Part shown: piece by piece, positions 18,143 through 27,005 of the stretch
Position numbering within the stretch: the stretch's first letter is position 1
Layout of the letters: each line of letters starts with the position of its first letter
From: Verrucomicrobiaceae bacterium
GTDB taxonomy: Bacteria > Verrucomicrobiota > Verrucomicrobiia > Verrucomicrobiales > Verrucomicrobiaceae
Length of the DNA stretch: 64,000 nt
Direction of reading: 5' to 3'
Assembly (NCBI GenBank): GCA_016795485.1
Contig: JAEUHM010000009.1
Location: 124,001 to 188,000 of the forward strand
Program-made: the position numbers and the translations under genes
Notes under the pieces: model-generated
Told to the model about the DNA's origin: nothing
Databases searched by the model: none
What the model saw: only the letters and a program-made list of their open reading frames with translations

Positions 18143-18155
18143 GTATATAGTCACC

Positions 18156-18163
18156 CTTGTTTG
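18156..18163. repeat. Right target-site duplication (CTTGTTTG)
   Basis: An exact copy of the 8 bp at 15670-15677, directly adjoining the outer end of the right inverted repeat. Confidence 0.95.
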
Positions 18164-18280
18164 GGGCGCTGTCGCGACTTTGGAAGCGGAAACCGGCTCT
18201 TTCGGCTGAAAAGCCGCCCGCATGAGCCACAACGCGATGAGGCAGATGACGATGCAGAGGAGGACGATGGAGCGGCGCAT
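18156..18280 (-). pseudogene. 5' part of the membrane-anchored gene split by the IS
   Basis: From ATG at 18280 the frame reads MRRSIVLLCIVICLIALWLM, a signal-anchor helix, then a Lys/Pro/Ala linker (FQPKEPVSASKVATAPQT), and enters the IS at 18155. The 3' part is at 15162-15677. Excision of the IS and one target duplication restores the frame exactly (..APQT-SLSAPT..), so the insertion alone has inactivated the gene. Confidence 0.85.
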
Positions 18281-18286
18281 GGGTCT

Positions 18287-18350
18287 AAAAAGTGGCTGCG
18301 GCTTCAGCCGCACTCCGGGGACATTCGGCTAAAGCCGAAACCACTTTCTT
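18287..18350. repeat. REP-like intergenic palindrome, copy 1
   Basis: About 64 bp built from two hairpins. On the minus strand it reads AAAGTGGTTTCGGCTTTAGC..., then a short spacer, then a second arm AGTGCGGCTGAAGCCGCA, and ends CCACTTTTT. It begins at the stop codon of the 706-residue gene. Copy 2 is at 22980-23042. Confidence 0.85.
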
Positions 18351-20469
18351 AGCGCCACACCTCATCCTTCGCGGGATCGCCGGGGAGGTCGAGGACTTGC
18401 ACTTTGTTGATGCTGGTGAAGCGGGCGTGGTCGGTGAATTGGCGGACGATGTGCTTTTTCTCGTCGAGCTCGAAGAACTGGGCGGTGGTGGCGAGGTAGC
18501 CGTGGCCGAGCCAGTTGATGACGAGGGTGTGACCGTCGGGCAGACGCTGGAAGCCGCTGATGAGGCGCAGCGGGTTGTTCGGCACGTCCTGGGTGCCCAG
18601 CTTCCACACGACTTTGCCTTCGCGATCGAGTTCGAGCATGGCCTCACCTTCGCCGCAGGCGATGAGGAGGTGGGCGTTGGGCAGCTCGCGGACTTCATGG
18701 GGATCGCCGGGCGTCGGGATGGTGCGCAGGAGTTTGCCTTCGGCGCTGAGTTCGAGGATGGCGCGGTCGCCCTTGGCGCTGATGAGGTAGCGGCCGTCCT
18801 TTGTGCGACGGCAGCCGCGCATTTGATCATGCGTGTTCGCTGTTTTCACCGGCACGGCGATCTCGCGCACGATCTGGCCATCGCGGCCGACTTCGACGAG
18901 TCGCTTCGTGCCGCACTCGATGACCATCACGTTGCCATCGGGCAAGGGCTGGCAGCCGTGGACCTCGGTCTTTTCCGGGGCGCGATAGCTCCAGACGACT
19001 TTGTGATCGAGCGTGACCTCGCGTGCGCCGCGCAAGTGGCTGAAGAGGATGTTGCCATTCGCGAGCATCCACACGTCCTGCGGTTTCTCGGCGGGATGCT
19101 CCCACTCCACGCGTCCATCGGCAGCGATGATGGCGACTTTGTTGCCGCCGTAGTCGCTGACGAGCAAACGACGGCCAAAAGGTGCGACATGCGGCGCGAC
19201 AACTGGCACGGGATCGCTCAGCAGGTTGCGATTGTTCCGCTGCACGGGCGGCTCGGGGCTCTCCCAGCCGCGCGGGGCACCGAGATGCACGACGTGCTGC
19301 CCTTTGATGTCGTCGATGCGCAGGTTGTCTATGACGAAGCCGTTGCGCGAGCAGCGCCAGCAATGAATGGCACTGCCACCGCTTTTGATGACGTTTCCGA
19401 TGACCTCGTAACCATCGAGATTGAAGTTCGGCTCGATGGAGGTGACGCCGGTCTCCATGTAGTTGTAGTTGCACTTCACATTGCGCAGATGACCGCGGAA
19501 CGATGGATGGCCGAGCAGATAGCCGGAGCCATTTGGATTGATCGTGCGGGTGCGCTGGATGGTGATGTCCTCGGCGTCAAAGGACTCTCCAGGCCCTGTT
19601 TTGCCACCAGCGAGGAACTTGCCGGTGTGCTCGCCGTAGCACATCACGGAGCGGTTCGTGTCGATCATCGTGATGCCTTCCACCAGCACGCCGCGCACGC
19701 GGCCGTGGATGAGCACGCAGGCGTTGATGTCCTTCACGAGGAAGCCGGGCTGCACGTTGTGCGTGGCGTTCATGTCGATGGTGCCTTTGCCGGTGATGCG
19801 CACGTTTTCGATGGTGTCCGGCTGGCGTCCATGACCAACGCGGATGCCGTAGGCCACGGGGCCGTCGTAGGTGCTGAACCAGGTGCTGCCTTTGTTGTGA
19901 CCCGTCTTGCTGCCGAAACGAATCTGCACGCCATGCGCGAGCGTCTGCCAGTCGCCCGTGATCGCCACCCGCTGATGCGGCGTCTCGGCAAACTTGCTGG
20001 CGGAAGGCGGTAGCTTCGCGGTGCCCTGCGGATTGTCCGCGCTCTCAAACACGCCCCAGGCAAAGGTGTCCGCGCCACCAGCCGTGCCTTCGGAGTCAAT
20101 CCTGATGGTGAAGATGCACGGCTTGATAAGGTCAAAGCGTCCACCGACCTCCAAATCATCAAGCTTCTTGCCCGCATCCTGATCCGTGGTGATCTCCGGC
20201 TCCGCTTCGAGCTTCGTCGTCTCGTCCGCGAGCTTCAGCGTGGCCCCTTCGCTCAGCTCAATGTGAACCGATTTGTCCACATAGAGAATGGAGCGGTGCT
20301 TCGTGAGGCCATGCTGATGCACACCGGGCAGAAAGACCAGTTTGTCGCCCGCAGCCGCACGATCCATCACCGCTTGCGGATTGTCACCGGGTTTGATCAA
20401 ATGCTCGGCGGCATGAAGCAGCGGAGCGAGGGCGAGGAGGATGAATGGGGTGAGGACGTTTCTTTTCAT
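18349..20469 (-). CDS. Exported parallel beta-helix plus beta-propeller protein
   Basis: 706 residues with a signal peptide (MKRNVLTPFILLALAPLLHA). Residues about 25-400 form a right-handed parallel beta-helix of the pectate-lyase type: HLIKPGDNPQAVMDRAAAGD, then repeated ENVRITGKGTIDM, VLVEGITMIDTN, EDITIQRTRTI, LRNVKCNYNYMETG. From about residue 410 there are six or so propeller-like repeats (LLVSDYGGNKVAIIAADGRVEWEH, GNVMVIECGTKRLVEVGRDG, LLIACGEGEAMLELDREGKVVWKLG), as in PQQ-like or arylsulfotransferase-type propellers. A polysaccharide lyase or sugar-binding protein is likely (inference). A stray REP-like palindrome begins at its stop codon. Confidence 0.8.
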   Translation of the reverse strand: MKRNVLTPFILLALAPLLHAAEHLIKPGDNPQAVMDRAAAGDKLVFLPGVHQHGLTKHRSILYVDKSVHIELSEGATLKLADETTKLEAEPEITTDQDAGKKLDDLEVGGRFDLIKPCIFTIRIDSEGTAGGADTFAWGVFESADNPQGTAKLPPSASKFAETPHQRVAITGDWQTLAHGVQIRFGSKTGHNKGSTWFSTYDGPVAYGIRVGHGRQPDTIENVRITGKGTIDMNATHNVQPGFLVKDINACVLIHGRVRGVLVEGITMIDTNRSVMCYGEHTGKFLAGGKTGPGESFDAEDITIQRTRTINPNGSGYLLGHPSFRGHLRNVKCNYNYMETGVTSIEPNFNLDGYEVIGNVIKSGGSAIHCWRCSRNGFVIDNLRIDDIKGQHVVHLGAPRGWESPEPPVQRNNRNLLSDPVPVVAPHVAPFGRRLLVSDYGGNKVAIIAADGRVEWEHPAEKPQDVWMLANGNILFSHLRGAREVTLDHKVVWSYRAPEKTEVHGCQPLPDGNVMVIECGTKRLVEVGRDGQIVREIAVPVKTANTHDQMRGCRRTKDGRYLISAKGDRAILELSAEGKLLRTIPTPGDPHEVRELPNAHLLIACGEGEAMLELDREGKVVWKLGTQDVPNNPLRLISGFQRLPDGHTLVINWLGHGYLATTAQFFELDEKKHIVRQFTDHARFTSINKVQVLDLPGDPAKDEVWR

Positions 20470-20519
20470 GGTAGAGTCATGGGTTGCGCAAGGCGCGGCG
20501 GGCGGTTAGTCTGGGGGGC

Positions 20520-20735
20520 ATGTCAGCGAACGACAGCCTTCCCCAACTCCCGCCTTCGGGCGTGCAGCTCCGCCTACCTCCCCAGACGGGACGAAAGCTG
20601 AGCTACGAGGAAGCCTACGCCCAGGTGCGCCGTCATCTAAAGGATGATGGCGCTCAGGCGGCGATGTCGGTTCAAATGAAATCTCAAGTGCAGGCTGTCC
20701 ATGCTGAGCCGATCCGAGTTGGCACGTCTCATTGA
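20520..20735 (+). CDS. Small hypothetical protein preceding a kinase-like gene
   Basis: 71 residues from ATG at 20520, preceded by CTGGGGGGC, a reasonable ribosome site. Pro-rich start (SLPQLPPSGVQLRLPPQTGR), then a helical part (LSYEEAYAQVRRHLKDDGAQAAMSVQMKSQVQAVHAEP). It overlaps the next plus-strand gene by 35 bp in a different frame, which suggests translational coupling. Not recognised. The two frames could also be one broken gene, but the second ORF has its own plausible start. Confidence 0.5.
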   Translation: MSANDSLPQLPPSGVQLRLPPQTGRKLSYEEAYAQVRRHLKDDGAQAAMSVQMKSQVQAVHAEPIRVGTSH

Positions 20736-21375
20736 TGGCCCTGCACTGGACCGCGAGATTGAGCGGCTTGGCAAGATGGGTGGTGGCTGGATCAATGCCG
20801 CCACCGTTCTGAGCCGACGCATCAACTGGACGGTGGACTGGGCTGATCTTGGCACTGCCGGGTCTCGTTTTCGTATCGTGGGCAGTCGAGGAGAAGCGGT
20901 CATCTTTTGGGATGATGCCGCCGAAAGTCCCACGCTCGTCAAACTTCGTGGTCGCGAGGAAAACGGCTACGGCTCGGCGGGATTTGGCTGCATCCTCACC
21001 CGCGATTCGCATGGTCGCGTGGCCTATGCGCCCGGAACGCTCGATCAAGCCCTGCAGCGCGAGCGATTGAGCTGGGAGGCTTTGGGTTTCTCCTGCCGAT
21101 TGATGGACATCATCGAAGAGGAAGCCGGTCTCTTGCTGGCACAGGACTTCATTGAAGGAACCGCGCCGACGGAAAAAGAAATCCACGCCTACATGATCGC
21201 TCATGGTTGGGAATGGCAGCGCGATAGTCGCGAGGTGTCGCCCACGCTGGCGCATCACGCGTGGCGAAGAGGCGACATCGGTGCGTTTGACGCCAATGAA
21301 ACGAACTTCATCAAAGCGGCGGCTGACGGGTTGATCTACCCCATCGACCTGATCGTCTGGCATTGGCCGCAGTGA
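20701..21375 (+). CDS. Hypothetical protein with kinase-like C-terminal motif
   Basis: 224 residues. The segment ALGFSCRLMDIIEEEAGLLLAQDFIEG, followed by FDANETNFIKAADGLIYPIDLIV, resembles the catalytic loop (D-x4-N) and metal Asp (I-D-L) of small kinase-fold domains known from phage or plasmid polyvalent proteins. I class it as kinase-like with low confidence. It contains no membrane segment. It overlaps the 71-residue gene upstream and converges on the SDR gene at 21378. Confidence 0.55.
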   Translation: MLSRSELARLIDGPALDREIERLGKMGGGWINAATVLSRRINWTVDWADLGTAGSRFRIVGSRGEAVIFWDDAAESPTLVKLRGREENGYGSAGFGCILTRDSHGRVAYAPGTLDQALQRERLSWEALGFSCRLMDIIEEEAGLLLAQDFIEGTAPTEKEIHAYMIAHGWEWQRDSREVSPTLAHHAWRRGDIGAFDANETNFIKAAADGLIYPIDLIVWHWPQ

Positions 21376-21377
21376 GA

Positions 21378-22106
21378 TCATAGTTGAGCCATCGGCTGCA
21401 CCATCGGCCAGAGCTTGATCTCTTCGGTCAAGAGATGGGCGGGAAGTTGGGCGATTTGAACGACAAGCTGGCCTATGTCGGCAGGCGAGATGCATTGGGC
21501 GAGCACGGCGGGATCACGCGGCGGCAGGTTTGCGGCGTCGGTGAACTCGGTCTGACCCCACGAGGGCAAAACGGAGGTCACGCGCACACCGTGCGGTCGC
21601 AGCTCGGTGAGCAGGCAGCGCGTGAACATGAGCAAACCCGCTTTCGCCGCCGAATAAACGCTCCAGCCGGGCCAGGCATGCGTGGAGCAGGCGCTGCCGA
21701 TGTTCACGATGAGGCCGCTGCCTTGCTTTTGCATGATCGCTGCGGCCCGACGGCAGCCGAGCATGGCACCCGTGAGATTGCTGGCGAGGCTTCGAGCGAT
21801 GGCTTCATCCGTCTGCTCACTCGCCGGGCCTATTTTGACGCCCTCGCCTGCGTTGTTGATCAGGACATCGAGACGCCCGGTTTGCGCCAGCACCTCGGCC
21901 ATCAGCCGGTCCCAGGCCTCACCATCCGCCACTTCGGCAACAAAGGGCGTGGCTCCGATGCGCCGGGCCGTTTCGGTGAGCCTGGCGGCATCGCGTCCGG
22001 TGATCCAGACCCGCGCTCCCGCCTTCACAAAAGCCTCCGCGATGCCAGCACCGTAGCCGCGCGAGCCGCCGGTGACGATGATCGTGGATTCAGAGAGGTT
22101 TGTCAT
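21378..22106 (-). CDS. Short-chain dehydrogenase/reductase
   Basis: 242 residues from ATG at 22106; an upstream start at 22151 would overlap the IclR upstream region and adds no domain. The NAD(P)-binding motif is TGGSRGYGAGIAEAF, NNAGEG is the strand-4 signature, and the catalytic triad region is IGSACSTHAWPGWSVYSAAKAG (Ser, Tyr-x3-Lys). Classical SDR. Substrate unknown. It diverges from an IclR regulator that starts 86 bp away, which often controls such a neighbour. Confidence 0.9.
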   Translation of the reverse strand: MTNLSESTIIVTGGSRGYGAGIAEAFVKAGARVWITGRDAARLTETARRIGATPFVAEVADGEAWDRLMAEVLAQTGRLDVLINNAGEGVKIGPASEQTDEAIARSLASNLTGAMLGCRRAAAIMQKQGSGLIVNIGSACSTHAWPGWSVYSAAKAGLLMFTRCLLTELRPHGVRVTSVLPSWGQTEFTDAANLPPRDPAVLAQCISPADIGQLVVQIAQLPAHLLTEEIKLWPMVQPMAQL

Positions 22107-22177
22107 TTGGGCGGTGTGTTGAAATGAAGAACTGGATTCAAGGCCACTCAATACACGTTTGCAATACCAAATCTTGT

Positions 22178-22190
22178 TTTGTATATCAAA
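22178..22190. promoter_or_regulatory. Candidate IclR operator TTTG-TATAT-CAAA
   Basis: A perfect 4-bp inverted repeat with 5-bp spacer ending 2 bp before the IclR start codon, in the divergent region between the SDR and IclR genes. IclR regulators bind short AT-rich palindromes next to their own promoters; assignment here is inference. Confidence 0.35.
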
Positions 22191-22192
22191 CC

Positions 22193-22981
22193 ATGCCCAA
22201 AACCCGAAAAGCCGACACCAACCCTCTCAGTCGCTACAAGGTGCCCATCCTCGACCGCACGCTGGATCTGCTGGAGCTGCTCTCACGGCATCCCGAAGGC
22301 ATGACCCTCACCGCGATGACCGAGGCGCTTGCAATGCCGAAGAACTCCGTTTTCCGCATCTCCACCACGCTCACGCTTCGCGGCTATGCCGAGCGCGAGG
22401 AGACCACGAAGATTTATCGAGCCAGCCGCAAGCTCCTGAGCCTCGGCCATGCCGCCGTGGGTGGCGAGCGCCTCATCCAGGCCGCCGCGCCCATCCTCAC
22501 CGCCTTGCGCGATGCCACGGGCGAAACCGCGCTGCTGGGCACGCTGGCCGGCAATCACGGCGTGGTGCTCGATCAGGTGCCGTCCTCGCATCCGGTGAAG
22601 GTCGTCGTCGAGATCGGCCATGCCTTCACCCTGCACACCGCCGCGCCTGCGAAGGCCATGCTCGCCCACTGGAGTCCCGACACTCAAGAAGCCTTCGTGC
22701 AGCAGATGAAGTTCACCAAACACACGCGTCACACGATCACCAACGCCACCGCTTTCCTCGCCGAACTCAAAAAAGTCCAGTCCCAGGGCTACGCCCTCGA
22801 CCGAGGCGAAGAGAGCGAAACCTTCGCCTGCGTCGCCGCCCCCGTTTTCGACCATCGCGGCCAACCCGTCGCCTCCATCTGGATCAGCGGCCCGTCGGAT
22901 CGCGTCACGCCAGCCAGCCTCGACAAGCTCGGAGCCAAGGTGAAGCAGTTCGCTGAGCAGCTTTCGCGGCGTCTTGGATAA
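22193..22981 (+). CDS. IclR-family transcriptional regulator
   Basis: 262 residues from ATG at 22193. The N-terminal winged helix-turn-helix is ILDRTLDLLELLSRHPEGMTLTAMTEALAMPKNSVFRISTTLTLRGYAER, and the IclR effector domain follows (LRDATGETALLGTLAGNHGVVLDQVPSS...HAFTLHTAAPAKAMLAHW...YALDRGEESETFACVAAPVFDHRGQPVASIWISGP). IclR proteins bind small organic acids or sugars. Divergent from the SDR gene at 21378-22106, its likely target. A REP-like palindrome starts at its stop codon. Confidence 0.93.
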   Translation: MPKTRKADTNPLSRYKVPILDRTLDLLELLSRHPEGMTLTAMTEALAMPKNSVFRISTTLTLRGYAEREETTKIYRASRKLLSLGHAAVGGERLIQAAAPILTALRDATGETALLGTLAGNHGVVLDQVPSSHPVKVVVEIGHAFTLHTAAPAKAMLAHWSPDTQEAFVQQMKFTKHTRHTITNATAFLAELKKVQSQGYALDRGEESETFACVAAPVFDHRGQPVASIWISGPSDRVTPASLDKLGAKVKQFAEQLSRRLG

Positions 22982-23042
22982 AGTGGTTTCGGCTTTAGCC
23001 GAATCATTCGATGAAGTGCGGCTAAAGCAGCAACCACTTTTC
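22980..23042. repeat. REP-like intergenic palindrome, copy 2
   Basis: It reads AAAGTGGTTTCGGCTTTAGC on the plus strand, then a spacer of about 15 bp, AGTGCGGCTAAAGCAGCA and CCACTTTT. It matches copy 1 (18287-18350) read on the other strand, with conserved outer and inner hairpin arms. It begins at the stop codon of the IclR gene and sits between that gene and the convergent DUF1501 gene. Confidence 0.85.
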
Positions 23043-23046
23043 CTGC

Positions 23047-24480
23047 TCACGCCAAGATCCCCTTCACGACCTTGCACGGCTCCACGCCAGTGAGGCGGAA
23101 GTCGAGGCCTTGGTGGCGATAAGTGAATCGTTCGTGCTGGATGCCGCAGAGGTGCAGCAGGGTGGCTTGCAGGTCGTGGACGTGCACCCTGTTCTCCACG
23201 GCGTGGTAGGCGAAGTCGTCGCTGCTGCCGTAGATGCAGCCTTTTTTCACTCCGCCTCCTGCGAGCCACATGGTGAAGGCACGCGGGTGATGATCGCGGC
23301 CATGGGCTTTGGGATTGTTGATGTCGCCCTGCACGAAGGGCGTGCGGCCGAACTCACCGCCCCAGATGACGAGGGTGTCATCAAGCAGGCCGCGCATCTT
23401 GAGGTCCTTCACGAGCGCGGCGCTGGGCTGGTCGGTGTCTTTGCACTGGATGGGGAGCTGTGTGGGCAGATTGCCATGCTGATCCCAGCCCGCGTGCATG
23501 AGCTGCACATAACGCACTCCGCGCTCGGCGAGGCGACGGGCCATGAGGCAGTTGTAGGCGTAGCTGCCTTTGCGCTTCACATCGGGGCCGTAGAGGTCGA
23601 GCACGCTCTGCGGTTCATCGCTGAGGTCAGCGAGCTCGGGCACGCTGGCCTGCATTTTGAAGGCCATTTCGTATTGCGAGACGCGGGTCATCACCTCGGG
23701 ATCGCCCAGCCGCTCATGGGTGCGCTGGTTCATCTCCGCCAGACCATCGAGCATCATGCGGCGCAGGCCGCGATCCATGCCTTCGGGATTGCTGAGATAC
23801 AAAACGGGGTCGCCCGCGCCACGAAACGGCACGCCTTGATATTTCCCCGGCAGGAATCCCGCGCCCCAGTAGTAATCATAAAAGAACTGGCCGCAGCTCG
23901 CCTCCTGGTCGCGCGAGGTCATGACGACAAAGGAGGGCAGATTGTCCGAACTCGATCCCAAGCCATACGTCAGCCACGCGCCGATGCTGGGTCTTCCAGG
24001 CAAATTGTGCCCGGTGAGCAGATGCGTGACGGCAGGCGCGTGATTGATCTGCTCGCCATGCATGGAGCGGATGAAGGTGCAGTCATCCACGATGCTGGCG
24101 GTGTGCGGTAGCAAATCACTCACCCACATGCCGCACTGGCCGCGCTCGCTGCCACCCCAGGCCGCAGGCAGGCAGGGCTTGCTCTTCTGGTTCGCCGTCA
24201 TGGTGGTGAGGCGCAGACCGCCGAGCACGCTCTCCGGGATGTCTTGATTGCGGCGCTTCCGCAGCTCCGGTTTGTCATCAAAGAGATCCACATGCGACGG
24301 ACCGCCGGTCTGCATCATGTAGATCACGCGCTTCGCCTTCGGCGCGAAGTGCGGCAACGTGGGCAGTCCGTTCTCCGCCGCCATGAGCGATTGCAAAGCC
24401 GGTGCGCCGAGTGTGAGGCCAGCAGCACCGAGGAATCGGCGGCGGGTGAGGTTCAGGGCGTGATTGTGGAGTGCGTTCAT
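23047..24480 (-). CDS. Tat-exported DUF1501 protein
   Basis: 477 residues. The twin-arginine signal is LTRRRFLGAAGLTLGAPALQS, followed by PHFAPKAKRVIYMMQTGGPSHVDLFDDKPELRKRR, the hallmark opening of DUF1501 (PF07394). Later GGEFGRTPFVQ, GRDHHPRAFTMWLAGGGVKKG and YGSSDDFAYHAVE are also typical. The fold is alkaline-phosphatase/sulfatase-like. It overlaps the upstream DUF1549/DUF1553 gene by 4 bp (ATGA), the standard pairing in PVC bacteria. The biochemical role of these pairs is not established. Confidence 0.95.
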   Translation of the reverse strand: MNALHNHALNLTRRRFLGAAGLTLGAPALQSLMAAENGLPTLPHFAPKAKRVIYMMQTGGPSHVDLFDDKPELRKRRNQDIPESVLGGLRLTTMTANQKSKPCLPAAWGGSERGQCGMWVSDLLPHTASIVDDCTFIRSMHGEQINHAPAVTHLLTGHNLPGRPSIGAWLTYGLGSSSDNLPSFVVMTSRDQEASCGQFFYDYYWGAGFLPGKYQGVPFRGAGDPVLYLSNPEGMDRGLRRMMLDGLAEMNQRTHERLGDPEVMTRVSQYEMAFKMQASVPELADLSDEPQSVLDLYGPDVKRKGSYAYNCLMARRLAERGVRYVQLMHAGWDQHGNLPTQLPIQCKDTDQPSAALVKDLKMRGLLDDTLVIWGGEFGRTPFVQGDINNPKAHGRDHHPRAFTMWLAGGGVKKGCIYGSSDDFAYHAVENRVHVHDLQATLLHLCGIQHERFTYRHQGLDFRLTGVEPCKVVKGILA

Positions 24481-26993
24481 CGGTTCAAGGTGTCGTCGAG
24501 GTTCAAGAGTGTGAGGCAGACGGTGGTCCAGGCGGCGAGATCGTGGGCCGGGATGTTGGACTTCGGTTTGCCTTCACCGGTGGTCAGCAGCTTGGCGGCG
24601 TCCGCTTTGTGCTGGGTGTAGTGAACAAGGGCGTTGCCGAGGATGCGTTGCAGGCTGGCAAGATCATCAGCAGCGGCGTGGCGTGAGGTGGCGGCAAGGT
24701 AGGCGTGTCGAAGACGTGCGGTGTCATTGGGCAAGTCGTGGAGTTTATCGGCCCAGACGCGGGCAGCCTCAATGTAGGTGGGGTCATTCAGCGTGGTGAG
24801 TGCGTGCAGCGGTGTGCTGGTGCGTTGGGGTTTCACCACGCAGACCTGCCGGGCGGGCACATCAAAGAAGTTCGCCGGGGCCACGCTGCGACGCCAGAAG
24901 GTGTAGAGGCTGCGGCGATACAAGTCCGCGCCTGTGCCCTGGAAGTAGCGATTCTTTCCAAAGCTCATCTCCTCCCAGATGCCCGGCGGTTGATAAGGCA
25001 TCACGGATTGGCCGCCTTGTTTTTCGACAAGCAAACCCGAAATCGCGAGGGCTTGATCGCGTAGGAAACGAGAGTCGATGCGGAAACGCTGTCCACGGGC
25101 GAGCAGGATGTTCTCGGGATCTTTGGCGAGCAGTGTTGGAGTGACTTTGGCGCTCTGCCGATAGGTGCGCGACATGACGATGAGCTTGATGAGCCTCTTC
25201 AAGTCCCAGCCGCTCTCGCGAAACTCCACGGCAAGCCAGTCGAGCAGCTCGGGATGCGATGGCAGCGCACCTTGCAGGCCGAAATCGTCGGGCGTCTTCA
25301 CCAGACCGCGACCAAAGAGCATCTGCCAGTAGCGATTCACAATCACGCGGCTGGTGAGCGGTTGTTCAGGCGAGACCAGCCATTGCGCGAGGGCCATGCG
25401 GTTGGCTTTTGCACCAGCGGGGAGCTTGGGCAAAAACGATGGCACAGCAGGCTCCACCTTGTCGCCCGGTGTCTCGTAGTTGCCACGTTTCAGGATGTGC
25501 GTCTCGCGCGGCTTCTCGTCCTTCATGACCATGACATGCGGAATCTTCTCGCGCGTGGCTTCCTCGTCCGCTTTGGCCTGATCCACGAGGTCGCTGAGCT
25601 TTTTCCACTCGGGGTGATCAGTCAGGAAGACACGCAGGAGCCTTTGGGTGTTGCCGTTTTGCAGGTTGTCGAGCGGTGCATTGAGCACAAAGCGGCTGAT
25701 GAGATCATCCTTGATGCGTTGCGGGATGAGGGATGGATCATCCCGCATCTCCTTCACCCAGGCGATGAAAGGGGTGGCGTAGTCCTTGGCCGCCGCATCG
25801 AAGGTTTTTTTGGCCTCGCTCCACTTTTTCGTGGCAGCATCAAGGCCGGCCTGCTGCTCGGGCGATGCCAGGGTGATGTAGGGCGACTCGATGGCGTAAA
25901 GGTTGTCATAGGTGTCACTGTAGGCCTTCTTGCCGAAACGCTTGTCCACGCCACCCGGCTCGATGAGCTGGTTGAACATGGCATACATCGAGTAGTAGTC
26001 GCGCTGGGTCAGCGGATCGAACTTGTGATCGTGACACTGGCAGCAGTTCATCGTCAGGCCGAGAAACGCCGTGCCGGTGGTCTCGACGCGATCAAAGACG
26101 TTCTTCGTGCGGTTCTCCTCCGCGATGGTCCCGCCCTCGGCATTGAGCATGTGATTGCGATTGAAGCCGGTGGCAATGAGCTGGTCCTGGGTGGGCTGTG
26201 GCAGCATGTCGCCCGCGATTTGCTCGATGATGAAGCGGTCGTGCGGCAGGTTGTCATTGAAGGCTCGCACCACCCAGTCCCGCCACGGCCATTGCATCCG
26301 GTTGGAATCCATCTGGTAGCCATTCGTGTCCGCATAGCGGGCCACGTCCAGCCATTCCATCGCCATGCGCTCACCGTATCGCGGAGACTTCAGCAGACGG
26401 TCCACAGCACGCTCATAGGCCTGCGGCGAGGCATCCTTTTCAAACGCAAGAACCTCCTCTGCTGTTGGCGGCAAGCCGGTGAGGTCCACCATGACACGCC
26501 GCAGCAGCAAGCCACGCTCGGCCTCGGGCGAAAACGACAAACCTTCCTCCTGCAAGCGTGCACCGATGAAGTGATCAATGGCGTTCAGACCCGCAGGCAC
26601 TGCGGGCCGTTTCGGTGCCACGAAAGCCCAGTGCGCCTCATACTTCGCGCCCTCCTCGATCCAGCGTTTGATCAACGCCTTTTCGGCATCGGTGAAGGCC
26701 GGCTTGTGCGCGTCAGGCGGCGGCATCACCTCGTCTTCATCCTCGCTGATGATGCGCAACCACACCTCCGACTTGGAAGGATCGCCCGGCACCAAGGCCC
26801 GCACGCCATCATTGTCCGCCGTCGCCCCTTCAAACGTGTCCAGCCTCAGCCCTGCCTTGCGATGATTCGAGTCCGTTCCATGGCAGTAGTAACAGCGATC
26901 CGACAGGAGCGGGCGGATGTCGCGATTGAACGACACCCCGGCCGCGAAAGCGGACGATGAACCGAGAACAAGCAACGTGAGCAGGAACTTCAT
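24477..26993 (-). CDS. Exported cytochrome-domain DUF1549/DUF1553 protein
   Basis: About 838 residues from ATG at 26993 (signal peptide [19 protein letters not shown]); ATG at 26999 and GTG at 27005 are alternatives. Planctomycete-type cytochrome domain near residues 20-95: [19 protein letters not shown], with the CxxCH haem site CYYCH. DUF1549 follows ([14 protein letters not shown]...[25 protein letters not shown]), then DUF1553 ([28 protein letters not shown]...[41 protein letters not shown]). Typical partner of the DUF1501 gene it overlaps. The two-component genes lie directly upstream, with a palindrome between. Confidence 0.95.
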   Translation of the reverse strand: MKFLLTLLVLGSSSAFAAGVSFNRDIRPLLSDRCYYCHGTDSNHRKAGLRLDTFEGATADNDGVRALVPGDPSKSEVWLRIISEDEDEVMPPPDAHKPAFTDAEKALIKRWIEEGAKYEAHWAFVAPKRPAVPAGLNAIDHFIGARLQEEGLSFSPEAERGLLLRRVMVDLTGLPPTAEEVLAFEKDASPQAYERAVDRLLKSPRYGERMAMEWLDVARYADTNGYQMDSNRMQWPWRDWVVRAFNDNLPHDRFIIEQIAGDMLPQPTQDQLIATGFNRNHMLNAEGGTIAEENRTKNVFDRVETTGTAFLGLTMNCCQCHDHKFDPLTQRDYYSMYAMFNQLIEPGGVDKRFGKKAYSDTYDNLYAIESPYITLASPEQQAGLDAATKKWSEAKKTFDAAAKDYATPFIAWVKEMRDDPSLIPQRIKDDLISRFVLNAPLDNLQNGNTQRLLRVFLTDHPEWKKLSDLVDQAKADEEATREKIPHVMVMKDEKPRETHILKRGNYETPGDKVEPAVPSFLPKLPAGAKANRMALAQWLVSPEQPLTSRVIVNRYWQMLFGRGLVKTPDDFGLQGALPSHPELLDWLAVEFRESGWDLKRLIKLIVMSRTYRQSAKVTPTLLAKDPENILLARGQRFRIDSRFLRDQALAISGLLVEKQGGQSVMPYQPPGIWEEMSFGKNRYFQGTGADLYRRSLYTFWRRSVAPANFFDVPARQVCVVKPQRTSTPLHALTTLNDPTYIEAARVWADKLHDLPNDTARLRHAYLAATSRHAAADDLASLQRILGNALVHYTQHKADAAKLLTTGEGKPKSNIPAHDLAAWTTVCLTLLNLDDTLNR

Positions 26994-27005
26994 GAGCATC
27001 GACAC

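Larger units (their letters stand above)
15678..18155 (-). mobile_element. Complete IS1595-family insertion sequence with passenger genes
   Basis: A 2478-bp element bounded by perfect 23-bp inverted repeats (15678-15700 and 18133-18155; ends GGTGACTATATACTTG...) and an 8-bp target duplication. It encodes an IS1595/ISXO2-type transposase on the minus strand plus three other genes: a HEPN RNase-like protein and a zinc-ribbon protein (plus strand) and a 49-residue protein (minus strand). IS1595 elements with passenger genes are known as a class; this cargo set is not one I recognise. All parts look intact, so the element may still be active. Its base composition is visibly more AT-rich than the flanking genes. 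It sits inside the coding region of a membrane-anchored protein gene. Confidence 0.95.

Noticed and set aside
17611-18150. 179-codon plus-strand ORF in the IS
   Set aside because: Antisense of the transposase; no features.
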